Shown: positions 43,278 through 53,401, counted from the first letter of the stretch. The stretch is DNA of 64,000 nt from an uncultured Pelagibacteraceae bacterium (GCA_902601545.1 CACKNR010000005.1:1-64000), one strand, 5' to 3'. Numbers and translations are program-made. Notes: generated by a model from the letters alone, not told the origin.

Positions 43278-43334
43278 ATGGAACCAATACTAGCAATTTT
43301 TGTTGTTTTGTGGATTATGGGCACTATTGAGTAA
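43278..43334 (+). CDS. 18-aa hydrophobic micropeptide candidate abutting glaH
   Basis: ATG GAA CCA ATA CTA GCA ATT TTT GTT GTT TTG TGG ATT ATG GGC ACT ATT GAG TAA, immediately followed by the ATG of the next gene. Confidence 0.35.
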   Translation: MEPILAIFVVLWIMGTIE

Positions 43335-44231
43335 ATGAGCTTTTCATTATCACATCATAATAATTCGAAGAGAGTTCGAGTAATTAAGTTAAACGAAAGT
43401 GATCTTGATAGGTTGATTTTTCCTTTTAAAAAACATTCAATTTTATCTTTAGAATATAAACCTTTTTCTAGATTCAGTTTGGCAAAAAGCTTAGATGAGG
43501 TATTTCAAAATAAGTTAAGTAAAACTTTAAATGATATTCTTAATGACCGTAATACAGGAACTGCGATTGTTGAACCCGACATAAAAAATAAAAAATTTGA
43601 TAAAGATTTTTTAGTCAAGCTCTCAACAGGTCTTGCCTATTTAATTGGTAACCCTAACTTTGACTCCATGACAGGTAAATACTATGCAAGATTTCATGTA
43701 AAGCATCAAGATAGTAGCGACTCTTATCTTAGAAAAGCTTACACAAATTTAGATCTTCACACCGACGGAACTTACGTTAAAGAGAAAACTGATTGGATTA
43801 TAATGACAAAAATGGAAGAACAGAATGTTGGTGGAGGAGAAAGTGTAATTTTACATTTAGATGATTGGGAACATCTGGAAGATTTAAGTAATGATCCTGT
43901 GGGTCAAGAAGATTTTGTATGGGGATCACCAAAAAGCAAGAATGTTAATTATAAAGTCGAACATCCAGTATTTTCAAAAGATAAAAATGGTAAGCCAGTT
44001 ATTTCATATATTGATCAATTTCCTGAACCAAAAAACATGAAACAAGGTTTATTTTTGCAAAAATTATCAGATGCTTTAGAACAAAGTAAAAATAAAATAA
44101 GCTTTCCATTACCTGTGGGGTCGACAATTTTCTCTAATAACTATTTTTGGTTGCATGGAAGAAAAGCTTTTAAAGAGCATTCTGGGTTATCTAGAGAATT
44201 GCTGAGAATTAGAGGAACTTTTTTCAATTAA
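43335..44231 (+). CDS. glaH: CsiD/GlaH family glutarate 2-hydroxylase (Fe/2-oxoglutarate dioxygenase)
   Basis: LDLHTDGTYVKEKTDWIIMTKMEEQNVGGGESVILHLDDW (HxD); NNYFWLHGRKAFKEHSGLSRELLRIRG. Confidence 0.82.
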   Translation: MSFSLSHHNNSKRVRVIKLNESDLDRLIFPFKKHSILSLEYKPFSRFSLAKSLDEVFQNKLSKTLNDILNDRNTGTAIVEPDIKNKKFDKDFLVKLSTGLAYLIGNPNFDSMTGKYYARFHVKHQDSSDSYLRKAYTNLDLHTDGTYVKEKTDWIIMTKMEEQNVGGGESVILHLDDWEHLEDLSNDPVGQEDFVWGSPKSKNVNYKVEHPVFSKDKNGKPVISYIDQFPEPKNMKQGLFLQKLSDALEQSKNKISFPLPVGSTIFSNNYFWLHGRKAFKEHSGLSRELLRIRGTFFN

Positions 44232-44297
44232 TACATAGTTGACTCTAGATAAGATATTTATTTTAATAAGTATAATTAATAAACACAGGGGGAAATA

Positions 44298-45290
44298 ATG
44301 TTAAATAAGTTCAAAAAACTTATCAGCCTAGTTTTCGCGACTGTTCTTTTAACTTCAGTTTCAAACACTTCTTTCGCAACTGACAAATTACACTTCGTAA
44401 TTGGTGGTGGTGCTGGTGGTGGTTGGGATGGAACTGCTAGAGGAACTGGTGAAGCTTTAACTAAAGCTGGTTTTTTAAATAGTGCATCATTTGAAAATAT
44501 GTCAGGTGGTGGTGGAGGAAAAGCTTTATCATACATGATAAATACTAAACCTTCAGATACGATTTTAGTTCAATCTACTCCATTAGTTCTTAGATCAATA
44601 ACTAGACACTCTGGTTATGTAGATAAAAAGAACGCAGCAAAGGTTACATCTTATAAAGATGTAGTGCCAATAGCTGGTGTAATAGGTGACTACGGCGCAA
44701 TTGTTGCTGCAAAAAATTCACCATACAATTCTTGGAAAGATGTAGTAGCTGCTTACAAAGCAAATCCAAAGTCAGTAAAAATGGCTGGTGGATCTGTTAG
44801 AGGAAGCATGGACCATTTGATTGGCGCATTAGCATTTAAAGAAGCTGGTGCTAATCCAAATGATGTTGTTTACATTCCTTACGATGCAGGTGGTAAAGCA
44901 TTAGCAGGATTATTGTCAGGAGAAACTCAAATTCTTTCAACTGGTTTGGGAGAAGTAATGGGTGCTAGAGATCAAGTTAAAATTCTTGGTATTACAGCTC
45001 CAAAAAGAGTTGCTGATGCTCCAGATGTTCCAACTTTAAAAGAGCAAGGTACTAACGCAATCTTCGTAAATTGGAGAGGTTTCTTTGGCCCTCCAGGTAT
45101 GAGCGATGGTGAGAGAAAGAAAATTGCAAAAATGTTGGGCGATGTTCAAAAAACACCTGAATGGGAAGCAGTCAGAAAAAGAAATGCTTGGGTAAATATT
45201 TACAACCCAGATAAAAAATTCGTTAAATTTTTAGAAAAACAAACAGTCGAGATGACTGGATTGTTAAAGAATTTAGGCGTAATTAAATAA
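44298..45290 (+). CDS. tripartite tricarboxylate transporter substrate-binding protein (TctC family)
   Basis: LHFVIGGGAGGGWDGTARGTGEAL; VRGSMDHLIGALAFKEAG; followed by TctB and TctA. Confidence 0.87.
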   Translation: MLNKFKKLISLVFATVLLTSVSNTSFATDKLHFVIGGGAGGGWDGTARGTGEALTKAGFLNSASFENMSGGGGGKALSYMINTKPSDTILVQSTPLVLRSITRHSGYVDKKNAAKVTSYKDVVPIAGVIGDYGAIVAAKNSPYNSWKDVVAAYKANPKSVKMAGGSVRGSMDHLIGALAFKEAGANPNDVVYIPYDAGGKALAGLLSGETQILSTGLGEVMGARDQVKILGITAPKRVADAPDVPTLKEQGTNAIFVNWRGFFGPPGMSDGERKKIAKMLGDVQKTPEWEAVRKRNAWVNIYNPDKKFVKFLEKQTVEMTGLLKNLGVIK

Positions 45291-45300
45291 ATAGTTAAGG

Positions 45301-45350
45301 AAAGAGCAGTGAAAATAAGTCCTTCAAAGATTATTTCACTGCTCTTTTTT
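45301..45350 (+). terminator. intrinsic terminator-like hairpin overlapping the tctB start codon
   Basis: AAAGAGCAGTGAAAATAA-gtccttcaaaga-TTATTTCACTGCTCTTTTTT; 13 contiguous bp plus ATAA/TTAT with a bulge; U-tract. Confidence 0.8.
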
Positions 45351-45779
45351 ATTTTTTCTGGTTTTTATCTTTATACAGCGCATCAAATTCAAGTTTTTAC
45401 TTTTGATGAGAATGCTGCATTCAACGCAAAAACGTTTCCAATTTACTTAGGCTATGCAGGTTTAATATTTTCAGCGCTTTATATTATTTTACCAGAAACA
45501 AAACCTTCAAATGTAGATTTAACAGTTCTAGATTATAAAAAAACAATCACGTTGGTTATACTTATGATTTTGTATGGACTAACAATTTTAAGAGTAGGAT
45601 ATTTTCTATCAACTTCAATTTTTTTAGTTCTATCTTACATTGTTTTAGGTGAAAGGAAGTGGTTATGGATATTTTTTTTATCATTTCCTTTTGTAGCGAT
45701 ATTTATGTATCTCTTACATGGACTATTAAATATTTATCTTCGTGACCCATTTTTACAATTAATTGGAGTTATGGGATGA
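45309..45779 (+). CDS. tripartite tricarboxylate transporter TctB family protein (GTG start)
   Basis: Four-TM small protein between tctC and tctA. Confidence 0.8.
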   Translation: MKISPSKIISLLFFIFSGFYLYTAHQIQVFTFDENAAFNAKTFPIYLGYAGLIFSALYIILPETKPSNVDLTVLDYKKTITLVILMILYGLTILRVGYFLSTSIFLVLSYIVLGERKWLWIFFLSFPFVAIFMYLLHGLLNIYLRDPFLQLIGVMG

Positions 45780-47278
45780 TCGAAGGAATTCTTATTGGCC
45801 TACAAACTGCTTTATCATTAAAAAACTTAATGATGGTTATGGTAGGTTGTTTTGCAGGAACTATTATTGGAATGTTACCTGGGTTGGGACCAATGACTGC
45901 AATTGCATTGATGATACCAATCACCTATGGATTTGAGCCATCAACTGGATTAATTTTGATGGCCGGTGTTTATTATGGAGCAGTATTTGGTGGATCTACA
46001 TCCTCAATTTTAATTAATGCACCAGGAATACCAGGGACAGTAGCAACTTCATTTGATGGATATCCAATGGCCCAACAAGGAAAAGCTGGCAAGGCATTAG
46101 CAATAGCAGCTTATAGCTCTTTTGCAGGCGGTACAATCGCAGCAATATTTCTTCTGATCGCAGCACCAAGTTTATCAAAAGTTAGTTTAGCTTTTAGGTC
46201 CCCAGATTATTTTGGTTTGATGATTTTAGGTTTAACTGCAGTATCAGCCTTTTCTGCAAAAGGTCATTTTTTAAAAGCTATGATGATGGTAGTCCTAGGG
46301 CTAATGTTAGCCAGTGTAGGTCAAGACACACTCTCAGATATCCCAAGATTTACATTTCAAAATATGAATTTATCAGATGGTATAAGTTTCGTACTTGTTG
46401 TTATGGCAACTTTTGCAATGAGCGAGGCTTTGACCATAATATTTAAGGCTAACGATCCAACTAGAGTAGCAAAACAAATATCTTTATCTCAACTTGGATC
46501 AATAAAATTAGATAAAGAGGAGACAAAAAAAATGGTAACCACTATTCCTCGCTCATCAGTTTTAGGTTTTATCATTGGAGTTTTACCTGGAGCAGGATCA
46601 ACGATAGCCTCTTTTTTAGCTTATGGAATGGAAAGAAATTTTGTTAAAGATGAAGAGAAGCAAAAATTTGGAAAAGGAAGTGTAAATGGATTAGCTGCAC
46701 CTGAAACTGCTAATAATGCAGCTTGCTCTGGTTCATTTGTTCCATTACTTACGTTAGGAATACCAGGTAGCGGAACTACCGCCGTAATGTTAGGGGCTTT
46801 GCTCGGTTTTGGTATTCAACCAGGTCCAAGATTATATCAAACTAATCCAGAAATATTTTGGTCAGTAATTATGTCAATGTATATTGGTATGGTAATTTTA
46901 TTAATTTTAAATCTCCCTTTAATTCCTTATATTGCAAGAGTTTTAGCTACTCCAAGAACCTTTCTAATTCCATTAATTTTATTTTTCTCAGTGACAGGAA
47001 TTTATCTAATGTCTTTTAATAATTTTGATATTTATATGATGATAGGTATTGCTGTGGTTGCTACTATTTTACGTTTATATGATTTTCCAATGCCCCCTTT
47101 AATACTAGCTTTTGTTCTAGGTGGTTTAATGGAAGAAAATTTGAGAAGGTCTTTACTGATTAGCGACGGGTCTTGGAGCTTTATGTATGATCGCCCTCTT
47201 ACATTGATTATAATGTTAACGATTCTAACGATAGTAGCATGGCAGATTTATAGTGGCTTTTTTAAAAAAAAAAGTTAA
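45776..47278 (+). CDS. tripartite tricarboxylate transporter permease TctA
   Basis: GCFAGTIIGMLPGLGPMTAIALMIPITYGFEPSTGLILMAGVYYGAVFGGSTSSILINAPG. Confidence 0.93.
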   Translation: MIEGILIGLQTALSLKNLMMVMVGCFAGTIIGMLPGLGPMTAIALMIPITYGFEPSTGLILMAGVYYGAVFGGSTSSILINAPGIPGTVATSFDGYPMAQQGKAGKALAIAAYSSFAGGTIAAIFLLIAAPSLSKVSLAFRSPDYFGLMILGLTAVSAFSAKGHFLKAMMMVVLGLMLASVGQDTLSDIPRFTFQNMNLSDGISFVLVVMATFAMSEALTIIFKANDPTRVAKQISLSQLGSIKLDKEETKKMVTTIPRSSVLGFIIGVLPGAGSTIASFLAYGMERNFVKDEEKQKFGKGSVNGLAAPETANNAACSGSFVPLLTLGIPGSGTTAVMLGALLGFGIQPGPRLYQTNPEIFWSVIMSMYIGMVILLILNLPLIPYIARVLATPRTFLIPLILFFSVTGIYLMSFNNFDIYMMIGIAVVATILRLYDFPMPPLILAFVLGGLMEENLRRSLLISDGSWSFMYDRPLTLIIMLTILTIVAWQIYSGFFKKKS

Positions 47279-47439
47279 TAGTGTGACATATTTACAATAC
47301 CAAAAGTCAATAAAATAGCCATTTTTAAAACATATATTTAAATCACAAAATTAGATTTTCAGCATATAGACTCGATTTTTAAATCCAATGAAAGTATAAG
47401 AAACCAAGTATTTTTGCAAAAATAACACTAAGGACAAAT

Positions 47440-48096
47440 ATGAAAAAGTTATTAATATTGGTGACAGTCTCATCTATGCTTTTTGTAAGTAACCTGTTTG
47501 CTGCTGAATTTAAATTCGGCGTATCAGCTGCACTTACACAAATCGAAGCTGATGGTTCTGAGACCGAAGGTGGAGAAACAAATAATGGTTCGGCTGATAA
47601 CCTAGTAATTATCCCTTCACTTTTTGTTGAGAGTGCTGGAGATAGATTTAGCTTAGGTCTAGACTACATTCCATTTAAAGCGGATGTAAGTAGCAAGACC
47701 AAAAAGACTACTAAAACTGAAACATCAGTTAGTGGAACAGCTACAACTACTTCAACTAGCAGAACACAGAAAGCACAAGCAGAATTGAAAGATCATACTA
47801 CAATTTATGTTAATACGATGCTTACTGACACATATTATTTAAAACTTGGATATGCAACAGTTGATTTAATCACTAAAGATAGTTTAGACACAGGATCAAA
47901 ATACGGAGATGCAAGTCTTGACGGTTTTGTATTCGGTGTTGGTCAAAACAAAGGTAACTTAAGATATGAAGTTACTTATACTGACTATGAAGATTTAGAA
48001 CTTACTTCAAGTGTAGCGCGTACGGGAGTTACAACTAATAACAAGATCAAGGCTGATCTTGATGCATTAGCTTTTAGAGTTTCTTACGCATTTTAA
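47440..48096 (+). CDS. outer-membrane beta-barrel protein
   Basis: Signal peptide (…NLFAAEFKFG), alternating amphipathic strands, C-terminal aromatic LAFRVSYAF. Confidence 0.7.
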   Translation: MKKLLILVTVSSMLFVSNLFAAEFKFGVSAALTQIEADGSETEGGETNNGSADNLVIIPSLFVESAGDRFSLGLDYIPFKADVSSKTKKTTKTETSVSGTATTTSTSRTQKAQAELKDHTTIYVNTMLTDTYYLKLGYATVDLITKDSLDTGSKYGDASLDGFVFGVGQNKGNLRYEVTYTDYEDLELTSSVARTGVTTNNKIKADLDALAFRVSYAF

Positions 48097-48116
48097 GTTT
48101 AGATAAACAAAATTAA

Positions 48117-48152
48117 AAAAACCCGTGAATTTTATTCGCGGGTTTTTTTTTA
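48117..48152 (+). terminator. intrinsic terminator after the beta-barrel gene
   Basis: AAACCCG-TGAATTTTATTCG-CGGGTTTTTTTTT. Confidence 0.88.
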
Positions 48153-48536
48153 TAGCCTTACATATTTCTTTTCTTTATCTACTGCCCAGTCTTTTGTGCC
48201 ATTTACTACAATAAACAAAAAACCGCCTGCTAAACCGATATTTTTAAGAAATGAAATTAATTGTGACTGATCTGAAAAATCAAAGTGAAAAATAAAAGCA
48301 GTCACTAGACAGAAAATTGCAAGAATGCTTGCAGCAATGCGTGCTTGATAACCCACAATGACTAAGACAGGTAGTATAATTTCAACAGCTATTGCAGGAA
48401 AAATGAAAAAACCTGGCACCCCAAAGCCTTCCATCCAACTCATCGATCCATCTAAATTGAAAATTTTATTAAATGCTGAGATTAAAAATAATGCTGATAT
48501 AAAAATTCTTCCTATTAAATCTAAAAAATTTGCCAT
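48150..48536 (-). CDS. DoxX family membrane protein
   Basis: FLDLIGRIFISALFLISAFNKIFNLDGSMSWMEGFGVPGFFIFPAIAVEIILPVLVIVGYQARIAA. Confidence 0.85.
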   Translation of the reverse strand: MANFLDLIGRIFISALFLISAFNKIFNLDGSMSWMEGFGVPGFFIFPAIAVEIILPVLVIVGYQARIAASILAIFCLVTAFIFHFDFSDQSQLISFLKNIGLAGGFLFIVVNGTKDWAVDKEKKYVRL

Positions 48537-48586
48537 ATAAAAAATTAGTTTGATTAAACATTAATGTCAAAAAAAGATAGTTTAAT

Positions 48587-49660
48587 TCAGGTTTTTTTTA
48601 AAAATCTTAATAAAACTGGTACTATGAACAAAATCATTAATAAACGAATAATATGATGAAAGGAGACAAATTCAGGATCAAGATTAAAGAAAATAGCAAT
48701 TACTGCAACCTCATAAATACCCCCCGGACAGTAGGACAGAAGTAAAGTAAAAAAATTTTTATCAATTATTAAACTGGCAGCAAAAGCTGCTATCAATCCT
48801 AAGAATACTAGTAAAAAAGTTGCAATAAAACTGTGAAAAGCATTTATCGCAATTTCATTAAATGTTTTATCTGCAAACCTACAACCAACTGATGCACCCA
48901 ATATTAAAAGACAGTAATCTACAATTTCAGGAGACATTTGATAAGAGGCGATCTCTGTAATTTGAAGTATACCGCTAGCCATTAAAGTACCAGAAAGTAA
49001 AGCAGCTGGAACTTTAAACCTGTCAAATATAAAAATAAAAACTATTGAAAAAATAATTAAAATCAAAAGATCGTAAATTTTTTGATCTTTCAAAGTTTCT
49101 TGCACAAACTCTCCAAGGTCAGCATCGTAATAGCTATTAACAAAAAAAGGAAAGACAGTTACAATTATAATTAATCGAATTAAATGTGAAGTTGCCACAT
49201 GACTTAAATCAGTTTTTTGATCCTCAGCTAAAATCATTAATGGACCTAAAGCGCCAGGCGCGGCCGAAAAAATAGACGTTTTTTTCTCGTATTTAGAAAA
49301 TTTTTGTAAATAAATTGAAACAACAAAAATACTTACGATAATGTAAGCGAACATAATTAGGGAAGTAAAGACCCATTCATGGATTTGTGAGAAAAGATCT
49401 TTATCAATATAGTTTCCTATATAAAGCCCTAGTAAAATCAATATTGAAGATAATACAATTCTAGGAATTATAATTTTTAAACCCATCAAAGCACCAATTG
49501 AAGTAGCTAACATTGGCCCTAAAAACCAAGCTAGAGGTAGACTGAAATATTCAGCTACAACAGCACTTGGAACTGAAATAGCTATTACCAAAAGAAATTT
49601 CATCGAAAAGATTTGCTTAAAATTTTCTTTATTAAATGGGATAGCTTGGTTATTCTGCAT
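48587..49660 (-). CDS. AbrB family membrane transporter
   Basis: Two-repeat TM protein; SLPLAWFLGPMLATSIGALMG, FSAAPGALGPLMILAEDQ, YCPGGIYEVAVIAI. Confidence 0.8.
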   Translation of the reverse strand: MQNNQAIPFNKENFKQIFSMKFLLVIAISVPSAVVAEYFSLPLAWFLGPMLATSIGALMGLKIIIPRIVLSSILILLGLYIGNYIDKDLFSQIHEWVFTSLIMFAYIIVSIFVVSIYLQKFSKYEKKTSIFSAAPGALGPLMILAEDQKTDLSHVATSHLIRLIIIVTVFPFFVNSYYDADLGEFVQETLKDQKIYDLLILIIFSIVFIFIFDRFKVPAALLSGTLMASGILQITEIASYQMSPEIVDYCLLILGASVGCRFADKTFNEIAINAFHSFIATFLLVFLGLIAAFAASLIIDKNFFTLLLSYCPGGIYEVAVIAIFFNLDPEFVSFHHIIRLLMILFIVPVLLRFLKKT

Positions 49661-49665
49661 AATCT

Positions 49666-50430
49666 ATGATTTTAGGATTCATTGGAACTGGAAAAATTTC
49701 TTCATCTATAATTTATGGTATTTTCAAATCTAAATTAAAAGTTAAAAAGATTTATATATCTTCAAGAAATACAAATATAGCTAAAAAACTAACTAAAAAA
49801 TTTAGGTCAATTAAAGTTTTAAAAGACAACCAGGAAATTATTGATAAATCGGCGGTAATTTTTTTGGGAATTACCCCAAATGTAGGAAAAAAAATTCTTC
49901 CTAAATTAAAGTTCTCAAAAAATAAAAAAGTAATAAGTTTAATTTCTACTATAAACCTCAAGAAGTTAAAAAAGTTCACAAAAGTAAAAGATGTAGTTAG
50001 GGCAACTCCTTTACCGCCTATAGAAATTAAGAGAGGCCCAATAATTATTTGTCCTCCTAATAAGTTTGCAAAAAATATATTTAAACATTTAGGTAAAGTT
50101 TTAGAAATTAGAAATGAAAACCTTAGTTATAAATTTTGGTCAACGGCATCTTTAATGGCTGCATATTATGAAATTCTTAATAGAAGTTCTAATTGGCTGA
50201 CAAAAAAGGGAATTAATAAAAAGTTTGCAGATACTTACATTGCTGAATTATTTTTGGCTTTAAGCCAAGATGCTTTAAATAAATCTTCTCATGGTTTTAA
50301 AAAGCTTGTAGCAGACTCTCAAACGCCAAAAGGTCTAAATATGCAGGTTCTTAATGAATTGAAAAAAGGAAAATTCTTTACTAAGTTCACCAAAGCTCTT
50401 GAAAATGTAAATAAAAGAGTAAGCACTTAA
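49666..50430 (+). CDS. pyrroline-5-carboxylate reductase-like NAD(P)-binding protein
   Basis: MILGFIGTGKISSSIIYGI; VVRATPLPPIEIKRGP. Confidence 0.75.
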   Translation: MILGFIGTGKISSSIIYGIFKSKLKVKKIYISSRNTNIAKKLTKKFRSIKVLKDNQEIIDKSAVIFLGITPNVGKKILPKLKFSKNKKVISLISTINLKKLKKFTKVKDVVRATPLPPIEIKRGPIIICPPNKFAKNIFKHLGKVLEIRNENLSYKFWSTASLMAAYYEILNRSSNWLTKKGINKKFADTYIAELFLALSQDALNKSSHGFKKLVADSQTPKGLNMQVLNELKKGKFFTKFTKALENVNKRVST

Positions 50431-50433
50431 TAA

Positions 50434-51345
50434 ATGGAATATTTTATACAGCAACTTGTTAATGGGATTACTTTAGGATCAATATACGGACTTATCGCTA
50501 TTGGTTACACCATGGTTTATGGAATTATCGGGATGATAAACTTTGCACACGGAGATATTTTTATGATTGGTGCTTTTGTTGCTTTAATTTCATTTATCAT
50601 TTTTAGCTTAACAGGTATAGCGCTGCCAATAATTTTATTGTTAGTTTTATTAATTGCTATGCTTTTCACTGCTTGCTACGGTTGGACAGTAGAAAAACTT
50701 GCCTATAAACCCTTACGAGGTTCTTTTAGATTAGCTCCTTTGATATCAGCTTTAGGAATGTCAATTGTCTTACAAAACTATGTCCAAGTTTCTCAGGGTG
50801 CAAGGGTAAAACCAATGCAACCATTATTTTCGGGAGGACTAGAGTTTTTTAAGAATTCAGATTTTATTGTTACGGTTAGTTATCTCCAAATTTTTATTGT
50901 TGTATTAACAATTATTTTAATGGGAATTTTTACATATTTAATCACAAAAACTGATTTGGGTAGAGCACAAAGAGCATGCGAACAAGATAGAACAATGACC
51001 GCTCTACTTGGAATAAATGTTGATAGAACAATCTCAATTACATTTATAATTGGATCTTCTTTAGCTTCAGTAGCAGGAATGATGTTCGTGCTTTATTATG
51101 GTGTAATTGATTTTTACATAGGATTTTTAGCTGGTATAAAAGCTTTTACAGCTGCAGTATTAGGTGGGATAGGATCGTTGCCTGGAGCAATGTTAGGTGG
51201 CTTATTAATCGGACTTATAGAAACCTTCTGGGCTGGATATGTTTCACTTGAATATAAAGATGTAGCAGCTTTCAGTGTTTTAATTGTAGTTTTAATTTTC
51301 TTTCCAACCGGATTTCTTGGAAAACCTGACATCGAGAAAGTTTAA
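50434..51345 (+). CDS. livH: branched-chain amino-acid ABC transporter permease LivH
   Basis: LVNGITLGSIYGLIAIGYTMVYGIIGMINFAHGDIFMIGAFVAL. Confidence 0.92.
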   Translation: MEYFIQQLVNGITLGSIYGLIAIGYTMVYGIIGMINFAHGDIFMIGAFVALISFIIFSLTGIALPIILLLVLLIAMLFTACYGWTVEKLAYKPLRGSFRLAPLISALGMSIVLQNYVQVSQGARVKPMQPLFSGGLEFFKNSDFIVTVSYLQIFIVVLTIILMGIFTYLITKTDLGRAQRACEQDRTMTALLGINVDRTISITFIIGSSLASVAGMMFVLYYGVIDFYIGFLAGIKAFTAAVLGGIGSLPGAMLGGLLIGLIETFWAGYVSLEYKDVAAFSVLIVVLIFFPTGFLGKPDIEKV

Positions 51346-52613
51346 TGGAAAAGAAAGATATCATTCAGTCATTTAAAGATAGTTTATTTACAGGCTTAAT
51401 TGCTTTAGCTTTGTTTGGTCCAATAGTAGGTTTAAGAACTGTATCAAAAGGTGAAGGACTATTCATAACGCCACAATGGGGGGTAGTTTTTTTACTTGTT
51501 GGATTATGTATTTTAGGAAGATTTTTAATTAATATTAATTCTGCAAGAAGAACAGAATTTAAAATTTTTTCAACACTGTCATCTAAGTTTTCTAGTATTT
51601 CCGAGAATAAAGCTAAACATTTTGCAATTACTGGTATTTTGTTTGCAGTAGTATTTCCATTTCTACCATTTACTGACAGATACTTTATGGATGTAGCAAT
51701 AATGATTTTAACTTATATCATGTTAGGATGGGGTTTAAATATTGTAGTTGGTTTAGCTGGTCTTCTTGATTTAGGTTATGTAGCTTTTTATGCAGTCGGC
51801 GCTTATTCTTACGCACTTATTGCCACAACGTTCGGTTGGTCTTTTTGGATTTGTTTACCTTTAGCTGGAGTATTTGCAGCTTTTTTTGGAATTTTACTTG
51901 GCTTTCCTGTTTTACGATTAAGAGGAGATTACCTTGCAATAGTAACTTTAGGATTTGGAGAAATTATAAGAATTATTTTGATAAATTGGTATGAAGTAAC
52001 TAATGGGCCTGATGGTATCACTGGAATACCAAGACCATCATTTTTTGGATTACCTTTTAAAAGATCTCCAGATGAAGGGGAAATAAGTTTTCATTTATTT
52101 TTCAATCTTGAATATTCAACAATGCACCGAATAATATTTTTATACTATTTAATTTTGGTATTAGCCTTAATTACAAATTACTTTACGCTGAAGATAAGAA
52201 AACTTCCTGTTGGTAGGGCTTGGGAGGCTTTAAGAGAAGATGAAATTGCTTGCAAATCCTTAGGAGTTAATCCTACAAATACAAAACTAACTGCTTTTGC
52301 AATTGGAGCTATGTTTGGTGGTTTCGCTGGTTCTTTTTTTGCGACACGACAAGCATTTATAAGTCCAGAAAGTTTTACATTCATTGAGTCCGCGATCATT
52401 GTTGCTATTGTTGTATTAGGCGGCATGGGCTCACAAACCGGAGTAGTTCTAGCATCAATTTTCTTAATTGGAATAACAGAAATGTTTAGAGACTTAGAGC
52501 AATTTAGAATGATCGCTTTTGGTGGAGCAATGGTTTTAATTATGGTGTTTAAACCAAAAGGAATATTAGCAAATAGGAAGCCAACTATTCTTATGCACGG
52601 AGATAAGAAATGA
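51345..52613 (+). CDS. livM: branched-chain amino-acid ABC transporter permease LivM
   Basis: LGWGLNIVVGLAGLLDLGYVAFYAVGAYSYAL; RLRGDYLAIVTLGFGEIIRI. Confidence 0.92.
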   Translation: MEKKDIIQSFKDSLFTGLIALALFGPIVGLRTVSKGEGLFITPQWGVVFLLVGLCILGRFLININSARRTEFKIFSTLSSKFSSISENKAKHFAITGILFAVVFPFLPFTDRYFMDVAIMILTYIMLGWGLNIVVGLAGLLDLGYVAFYAVGAYSYALIATTFGWSFWICLPLAGVFAAFFGILLGFPVLRLRGDYLAIVTLGFGEIIRIILINWYEVTNGPDGITGIPRPSFFGLPFKRSPDEGEISFHLFFNLEYSTMHRIIFLYYLILVLALITNYFTLKIRKLPVGRAWEALREDEIACKSLGVNPTNTKLTAFAIGAMFGGFAGSFFATRQAFISPESFTFIESAIIVAIVVLGGMGSQTGVVLASIFLIGITEMFRDLEQFRMIAFGGAMVLIMVFKPKGILANRKPTILMHGDKK

Positions 52614-53401
52614 GCAATTTATTATCAGTAGAAAATTTAACAATGAAGTTCGGTGGTTTGACTGCAATAGATGATTTAAGTTTTGATGCAAAAAATAATC
52701 AAATTACCTCTATCATTGGACCTAACGGTGCAGGAAAAACAACTGTATTTAATTGTCTAACAGGATTCTATAAACCTACCAACGGTCAAATGTTTTTACA
52801 CAAAAAAAATAGCAAAATTTCACTAAGAAAATATACAGATTTCAAAATAGCTTATGTTGCTAAAGTAGCTAGAACTTTTCAAAATATTAGATTGTTTCCA
52901 GCAATGTCAGTTCTTGAAAATTTGTTAGTCGCTCAACACAATGAACTAATGGTAGCTTCTGGTTATTCTTTATTTGGTTTACTTAATCTTAAAACTTATA
53001 GAGATAAAGAACAGCTAGCAGTTGATAAAGCGAAATATTGGTTAGATATTATTGGTTTAACTCATAGAGCAGATGATAATGCAGGAGACCTACCATATGG
53101 CGATCAAAGAAAATTAGAAATTGTTCGTGCAATGTGTATTGAACCAAGGTTATTGTGCTTAGATGAGCCAGCTGCAGGATTAAATCCGAAAGAGTCAGCT
53201 GAACTGAATAAACTTTTAAAATTTATTAAAACAGAAAAACAAACAGGAATTTTATTAATTGAACATGATATGAGTGTGGTAATGGGAATTTCCGACCATG
53301 TTGTTGTTTTAAATTATGGTAAAAAAATATTTGAAGGAACAGCCAAACAAACTAAAAATAGCAAAGAGGTTATTGAAGCTTACCTAGGAGTAGATGAATA
53401 A
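52610..53401 (+). CDS. livG: branched-chain amino-acid ABC transporter ATP-binding protein LivG
   Basis: IIGPNGAGKTTVFNCLTGFY; LPYGDQRKLEIVRAMCIEPRLLCLDEPAAGLNP. Confidence 0.92.
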   Translation: MSNLLSVENLTMKFGGLTAIDDLSFDAKNNQITSIIGPNGAGKTTVFNCLTGFYKPTNGQMFLHKKNSKISLRKYTDFKIAYVAKVARTFQNIRLFPAMSVLENLLVAQHNELMVASGYSLFGLLNLKTYRDKEQLAVDKAKYWLDIIGLTHRADDNAGDLPYGDQRKLEIVRAMCIEPRLLCLDEPAAGLNPKESAELNKLLKFIKTEKQTGILLIEHDMSVVMGISDHVVVLNYGKKIFEGTAKQTKNSKEVIEAYLGVDE

